From Candidatus Bathyarchaeota archaeon (lineage in GTDB: Archaea; Thermoproteota; Bathyarchaeia; TCS64): a DNA stretch of 16,018 nucleotides. The position numbers were made by a program, and so were the translations under genes. The notes under the pieces were generated by a model, which worked only from the letters and a program-made list of their open reading frames with translations, had not been told where the DNA came from and searched no databases. The stretch covers positions 1-16,018 of the forward strand of contig QMXQ01000016.1 in assembly GCA_003662205.1 (NCBI GenBank), in the 5' to 3' direction. Position 1 is the first letter of the stretch. Each line of letters opens with the position of its first letter. This document shows positions 12,675-16,018 of this stretch, piece after piece.

Positions 12675-13133
12675 CTAGCTCGTGATGCCCTTCTCCCTCT
12701 TGTAGGACTCGGCGCAGTGGATGCAGCAGAACTTCGTCTCCTTCCCCTCGATGACCTCGATGTACCCGCCCTCGTAGACCTTGCAGCCGCAGTGGGCGCA
12801 GACATCCAGGCTGGGCTCGATGGCCGTAGAGATGAGCGTCGCGAAGCGCCTGAAGAGCCGATTGCAGAGTTCCCGCCCCTCGTCGGTGAGCTCGCAGATC
12901 TTCCGCTCCTTGCGCCCCACGGGCTTGAGGGTGCAGGTCAGGAGCCCCTTCTCCTCCAGCTGCTGGATGAAGGGGTAGACCAGGCCGGGGCTGACCTCTT
13001 TCCCCAGCCGCCTCTTGAACTTCCGCATGATCCCGTACCCGTGCTCGGGACCCTCGTAGAGTATCATCAGGATGTAGAACCGAGAGAAGTCCGAGATCAG
13101 GTCGTCAAATTCCTCTCCGCCGGCGGGGGACAT
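12675..13133 (-). CDS. PadR-family regulator fused to TRASH-like metal-binding module
   Basis: A 152-residue protein. Residues about 13-85 are a PadR winged helix (SRFYILMILYEGPEHGYGIM, SPGLVYPFIQQLEEKGLL, the wing KPVGRKERKICELTDEGREL). PadR normally has a helical dimerisation tail. Here a short helix (90-107) leads to a Cys-rich C-terminus: Cys112, Cys115, Cys117, Cys136, Cys137 and Cys140, in CAHCGCKVY and KFCCIHCAESY. This matches TRASH/YHS-type zinc-ribbon metal binders seen in copper and heavy-metal regulators such as archaeal CopT/CopR. PadR sensors usually bind small molecules, so metal or redox sensing is implied. A start at ATG 13133, about 26 bp past a TATA-like box, suggests leaderless translation. 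It heads the cassette with the SHOCT and PepSY-like genes. I am sure of PadR, and fairly sure of TRASH. Confidence 0.85.
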   Translation of the reverse strand: MSPAGGEEFDDLISDFSRFYILMILYEGPEHGYGIMRKFKRRLGKEVSPGLVYPFIQQLEEKGLLTCTLKPVGRKERKICELTDEGRELCNRLFRRFATLISTAIEPSLDVCAHCGCKVYEGGYIEVIEGKETKFCCIHCAESYKREKGITS

Positions 13134-13138
13134 TTCCT

Positions 13139-13165
13139 GACATGTTATTATTAGACATATTTATA
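13139..13165 (-). promoter_or_regulatory. padR promoter with embedded PadR-type dyad operator
   Basis: TATAAATAT (minus strand, 13157-13165) sits about 26 bp before ATG 13133. Between them ATGT (13142-13145), nine bases, and ACAT (13155-13158) form an inverted pair. This resembles the ATGT-N8-ACAT dyad reported for bacterial PadR-type operators, one base longer here. GACAT also occurs as a direct repeat (13139-13143 and 13154-13158). A protein bound here would block the padR start, so autorepression is likely. Confidence 0.5.
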
Positions 13166-13191
13166 GGTAACTAGATGGAGCGGGGTAACCG

Positions 13192-13297
13192 ACGGCGGTC
13201 GAGTGGGTGGAGGGGTTTTCCGCCGTTCTAATTCCGAAAGAGGGAATAAGGCGGGTTTTCGGCCGGGGGAGCGTGAACCTCGTTTTATCTCCCTCGG
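13192..13297. repeat. Three consecutive inverted repeats upstream of EF-2
   Basis: Three stems lie in 106 bp. (a) ACGGCGG 13192-13198 pairs with CCGCCGT 13220-13226, 7 bp with a 21-nt loop. (b) ATTCC at about 13229-13235 pairs with GGAAT about 8 nt on, 5 bp. (c) CCGGGGGAG 13263-13271 pairs with CTCCCTCGG 13289-13297, 9 bp with one G-U and a 17-nt loop. The set may be a small structured RNA or control region. No coding frame is evident. Confidence 0.45.
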
Positions 13298-13303
13298 CGG
13301 GGA

Positions 13304-13319
13304 TATAAATAGATTTAAA
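13304..13319 (+). promoter_or_regulatory. EF-2 promoter
   Basis: TATAAATA at 13304-13311 followed by GATTTAAA at 13312-13319 is a strong archaeal TATA region. It predicts transcription from about 13330-13340 and a leader of about 35-40 nt before ATG 13373. No strong Shine-Dalgarno site is visible in the leader (GACTGAG is the closest). Confidence 0.6.
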
Positions 13320-13372
13320 AGGCTCCTTCTTTGAGTCTATAAGGACACCGAGATTTAGGGTTTGACTGAGCC

Positions 13373-15580
13373 ATGCCGAAATTCAAGCAGACGAGCGAGA
13401 TCCTGAAGCTGATGCACGAGAAGGAGCGCATCAGGAACATAGGGATCATCGCGCACATCGATCACGGGAAGACGACCATGAGCGACAGCCTCCTCGCCAT
13501 GGCGGGGCTGATGGCGCCGAGCCGGGCGGGTGAGACCCGTGCCCTCGACTACCTGGAGGAGGAGCAGCGCCGGGGGATCACCATCAAGACGGCGAACATC
13601 AGCCTCCTGTACGAGGAGGACGGCGAGCAGTACGTCATCAACCTCATCGACACCCCGGGCCACGTTGACTTCTCCGGGAAGGTGACCCGGGCGCTGAGGG
13701 CGCTGGACGGCTGCATCCTGCTGGTGGACGCCGTCGAGGAGTTCCAGATCATGACGGAGGTCCGCCTCAAGGTCGCCCTGGAGGAGCGGGTGAAGCCCGT
13801 CCTCTACATCAACAAGTTCGACCGGCTCATCAAGGAGCTGAAGATGGACGCCAACGCCGTCCAGAAGAAGCTCCTCAGGATCATCAACCAGTTCAACACC
13901 ATCGTCCAGACCTACGGCATCGAGGAGGTGAGGAACAAGTGGACGGTGAACGCCGCGAACGGGACCGTCGCCTTCGGCTCCGCCCTCGACCGGTGGGGGT
14001 TCACCCTCCCCATGCTCCGCAAGAAGGGGCTGACCTTCAGCGACATCGTCAACTACTACAAGGAGGGGAAGCTGGAGAAGCTGCAGGAGCTGCTCCCCCT
14101 CCACGAGGCCATCCTTGAGATGGTTGTGCGCCACCTCCCCAACCCTCTGGAGGCCCAGCCCTTCAGGCTCCCCGCCATCTGGCGCGGCGACCTCGACAGC
14201 GAGATCGGCCGGGCTATGATGAAGATCGACGACGACGGGCCGCTCGTCATCTGCATCACCAACGTCATCATCGACCCCCAGGCCGGCGTCATCAGCACCG
14301 GCAGGGTGTTCTCGGGCACCATCAGGAAGGGGGACGACATCTACCTCCTCATGGCGAACAGGCAGTACAAGGCCCAGCAGGTGAGCATCTACATGGGCCA
14401 GTACAGGGAGATCGTGGACGAGATCCCCGCCGGGAACATCGTCGCCCTCCTCGGCCTCGACCAGGGGCGGGCGGGGGAGACCATCGTCGATGTCGAGCAC
14501 AAGGACGGGGCGGTGGGCTTCGAGCAGATCAAGTACATCTCGGAGCCGGTCCTGACGGTGGCGGTGGAGCCGAAGCGCCCCGTCGACCTTCCCCGGCTCA
14601 TCGACGCCCTGACGAAGCTCTCCATCCAGGACCCGAACCTGGTCGCCACCATCAACCAGGAGACCGGGGAGTACCTGCTCTCGGGGATGGGGGAGCTCCA
14701 CCTGGAGATCGCCCTCAAGGACCTGAAGCGGGAGCACAAGGTGGACGTGATCTCCTCGGAGCCGACGGTGGTCTACCGGGAGACCATCCGGAAGGCGGTG
14801 GGGCCCTTCATGGGGAAGAGCCCGAACAAGCACAACAGGCTCTGGTTCACCATCAAGCCCCTGGAGCAGAAGATCATCGACCTCATCAGGGAGGGGGAGC
14901 TGAGCGAGATCCTCTCCCGCCGCATGCGCCTCCAGGTCCTCGTCGAGAAGGCGGGGTGGTCCTCGAAGGACGCGAGGGACGTCATAGCGGTGGACAAGAA
15001 CGCCAACCTCCTCATCGATGCCACCACCGGCATCCAGTACCTGAGGGAGGTCCGCGACCACATCGCGAGTGGCTTCCACTGGGCGTTGGAGTCTGGCCCC
15101 TTCGCTGGGGAGGCGGTGAGGGGCGTCCAGATCAACCTGACGGACGCCCAGCTCCACGAGGACCCGGTCCACAGGGGGCCGGCCCAGATCATGCCGGCCA
15201 CGAGGCAGGCCATCTACGCGGCCATCCTCTCGGCGGAGCCGACGCTGCTGGAGCCCATCTACAAGATACAGGTGCGCATCCCGCCTGAGGAGCTGGGGAA
15301 CGTGACGAGCCTCATCAGCCGTAAGAGGGGGAGCGTCCACAACGTGGAGCAGAAGGGGCCCATCGTCGACGTCACCGGCTACCTCCCCGTCTCCGAGACC
15401 CTCGGCCTCTCCCAGGAGATGAGGGCGGCGACGTCGGGGAGCGCCTTCTGGCAGAGCACCTTCGACCACTGGGCGCCGGTGCCGGACAGCCTCCTCCCGG
15501 AGATCGTGCGGAAGGTGAGGACGCGGAAGGGGCTGGAGCCCGAGCCGCCGTCGGCGAGCCGCTACATCGTCAGGGAGTAG
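13373..15580 (+). CDS. fusA: Translation elongation factor 2
   Basis: A 735-residue protein, full length for archaeal EF-2. The GTPase domain has G1 AHIDHGKT (27-34), the switch element RRGITIKTA, G3 DTPGH (93-97) and G4 NKFD (147-150). Domains II to V follow, with GELHLEIALKDLKREHKVDV and SEPTVVYRETI in domain III/IV. Domain IV carries HRGPAQIMPATR, where His600 is the position modified to diphthamide, and the GSVHNVEQKG region ends in domain V. EF-2 drives translocation of tRNA and mRNA on the ribosome using GTP. The His is retained, so diphthamide-synthesis genes would be expected elsewhere. It has its own promoter and is monocistronic as far as visible, with a T5 run (15593-15597) after its stop. 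Confidence 0.97.
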   Translation: MPKFKQTSEILKLMHEKERIRNIGIIAHIDHGKTTMSDSLLAMAGLMAPSRAGETRALDYLEEEQRRGITIKTANISLLYEEDGEQYVINLIDTPGHVDFSGKVTRALRALDGCILLVDAVEEFQIMTEVRLKVALEERVKPVLYINKFDRLIKELKMDANAVQKKLLRIINQFNTIVQTYGIEEVRNKWTVNAANGTVAFGSALDRWGFTLPMLRKKGLTFSDIVNYYKEGKLEKLQELLPLHEAILEMVVRHLPNPLEAQPFRLPAIWRGDLDSEIGRAMMKIDDDGPLVICITNVIIDPQAGVISTGRVFSGTIRKGDDIYLLMANRQYKAQQVSIYMGQYREIVDEIPAGNIVALLGLDQGRAGETIVDVEHKDGAVGFEQIKYISEPVLTVAVEPKRPVDLPRLIDALTKLSIQDPNLVATINQETGEYLLSGMGELHLEIALKDLKREHKVDVISSEPTVVYRETIRKAVGPFMGKSPNKHNRLWFTIKPLEQKIIDLIREGELSEILSRRMRLQVLVEKAGWSSKDARDVIAVDKNANLLIDATTGIQYLREVRDHIASGFHWALESGPFAGEAVRGVQINLTDAQLHEDPVHRGPAQIMPATRQAIYAAILSAEPTLLEPIYKIQVRIPPEELGNVTSLISRKRGSVHNVEQKGPIVDVTGYLPVSETLGLSQEMRAATSGSAFWQSTFDHWAPVPDSLLPEIVRKVRTRKGLEPEPPSASRYIVRE

Positions 15581-15592
15581 GGCACAGCTAGC

Positions 15593-15597
15593 TTTTT
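15593..15597 (+). terminator. T-tract after EF-2
   Basis: A T5 run 13 nt past the EF-2 stop, followed by pyrimidine-rich sequence, is a plausible archaeal terminator. It separates EF-2 from the downstream kinase gene, whose own promoter is unclear. Confidence 0.4.
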
Positions 15598-15649
15598 CAA
15601 CTCCTCTTCCTCATCTTATCCCAAGCTTCTCCGCAGGTCGGCCAGCTCT

Positions 15650-16018
15650 ATGCAGATCAGGAACGAGCGTCAGCTGCTGGACAACGCCCCCTCAGAGGTC
15701 CTCAGAAGGCTCAGGCGCGACGCCTTGGATATCCTGAAGAGCGCCGTCGACGCGGTCGACCCGAAACGGGCGATCCTTCGAAGACTTGAGCTGAGGGATG
15801 GTCGCCTGCGCTTCGACGGCGTGGAGCTGGACCTGGACGGGTTCTCCCGGGTCCTCGTCGTGGGCGGCGGGAAGGCCGGCGGGGCGATGGCTGAGGCCGT
15901 CGAGGAGCTGCTGGGCGATCGCATCTCCGGCGGGGTGGTCAACGTCCTCAGGGGCACCGAGGGCCGTCACCGCCTCCGCCGGATCGAGCTGGTCGGCGCC
16001 TCCCACCCCATCCCCGAC
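15650..16018 (+). CDS. Glycerate 2-kinase family, 3' end outside window
   Basis: An open frame of 123 codons runs from ATG 15650 to the window edge without a stop. The N-terminal helices (EVLRRLRRDALDILKSAVDAVDP) lead into the hallmark VLVVGGGKAGGAMAEAVEELLG (about 71-92), GGVVNVLRGTEG, and SHPIPD at the very end. These are the N-terminal DUF4147-type features of MOFRL-family glycerate kinases. The enzyme makes 2-phosphoglycerate from glycerate, and in archaea it finishes the non-phosphorylative or branched Entner-Doudoroff pathway. The C-terminal MOFRL domain must lie beyond the window. No strong Shine-Dalgarno site or TATA box is visible, and the start is chosen by frame and N-terminal fit. 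Confidence 0.88.
   Translation, partial: MQIRNERQLLDNAPSEVLRRLRRDALDILKSAVDAVDPKRAILRRLELRDGRLRFDGVELDLDGFSRVLVVGGGKAGGAMAEAVEELLGDRISGGVVNVLRGTEGRHRLRRIELVGASHPIPD

Noticed and set aside
12657..13154. Plus-strand frame opposite the PadR gene
   Set aside because: Leu/Asp/Pro-rich shadow. The minus strand has a clear winged helix and a Cys cluster.
13355..15469. Very long minus-strand open frame (about 700 codons) across EF-2
   Set aside because: It is a GC-driven antisense shadow. Its translation is low-complexity (Asp, Val, Leu, Pro, His-rich), whereas the plus strand encodes EF-2 with all motifs.
1..16018. CRISPR array, insertion sequence or rRNA gene
   Set aside because: No regularly spaced repeats, transposase frames, terminal inverted repeats or rRNA-like sequence seen. 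Apart from the small island, the window reads as ordinary chromosome.

Overview
The window is archaeal. It carries a proteasome alpha subunit, SBDS, the exosome subunits Rrp4, Rrp41 and Rrp42, ribosomal protein L37Ae, the KEOPS subunit Pcc1, prefoldin beta and a full-length EF-2 with a diphthamide-type HRGPAQ motif. AT-rich TATA-like boxes sit about 25-30 bp before several starts. Coding DNA is strongly GC-rich, so AT-rich promoters, T-tracts and one foreign-looking island stand out. The gene content would fit an uncultured TACK/Bathyarchaeia-like lineage, but I cannot place it from this window alone.

Layout. (1) Positions 1-4184 are a plus-strand RNA-processing and protein-quality operon: psmA (5' truncated), SBDS, rrp4, rrp41, rrp42, rpl37Ae and pcc1. 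Several genes are coupled by 1-4 nt stop/start overlaps. (2) Positions 4185-4886 are an AT-rich island with one unrecognised minus-strand membrane protein gene. It splits this cluster from prefoldin beta. (3) Positions 4887-7054 hold pfdB, a convergent PAC2-family gene and a divergent DHH phosphoesterase. (4) Positions 7136-9669 encode an ECF-type transporter energising module: two ATPase domains fused in one chain, plus EcfT. No substrate-binding S component is present. (5) Positions 9746-10807 encode an AbrB-PhoU protein, and 11050-11640 encode a 6-phospho-3-hexuloisomerase. (6) Positions 11664-13133, minus strand, are a compact accessory cassette: a PadR regulator fused to a Cys-rich TRASH-like metal-binding module, a two-TM Met/Trp-rich SHOCT protein, and a membrane-anchored PepSY-like protein with a Met/His-rich segment. 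(7) EF-2 lies at 13373-15580. A glycerate 2-kinase gene begins at 15650 and runs off the window.

Regions 1 and 3 link transcript decay, ribosome maturation, tRNA modification and protein folding or turnover. The most novel-looking part is the PadR-TRASH/SHOCT/PepSY cassette. I read it as a probable metal- or redox-responsive envelope system with an autoregulatory operator. Three consecutive inverted repeats between padR and EF-2, and the AT-rich island, are the next most interesting items.
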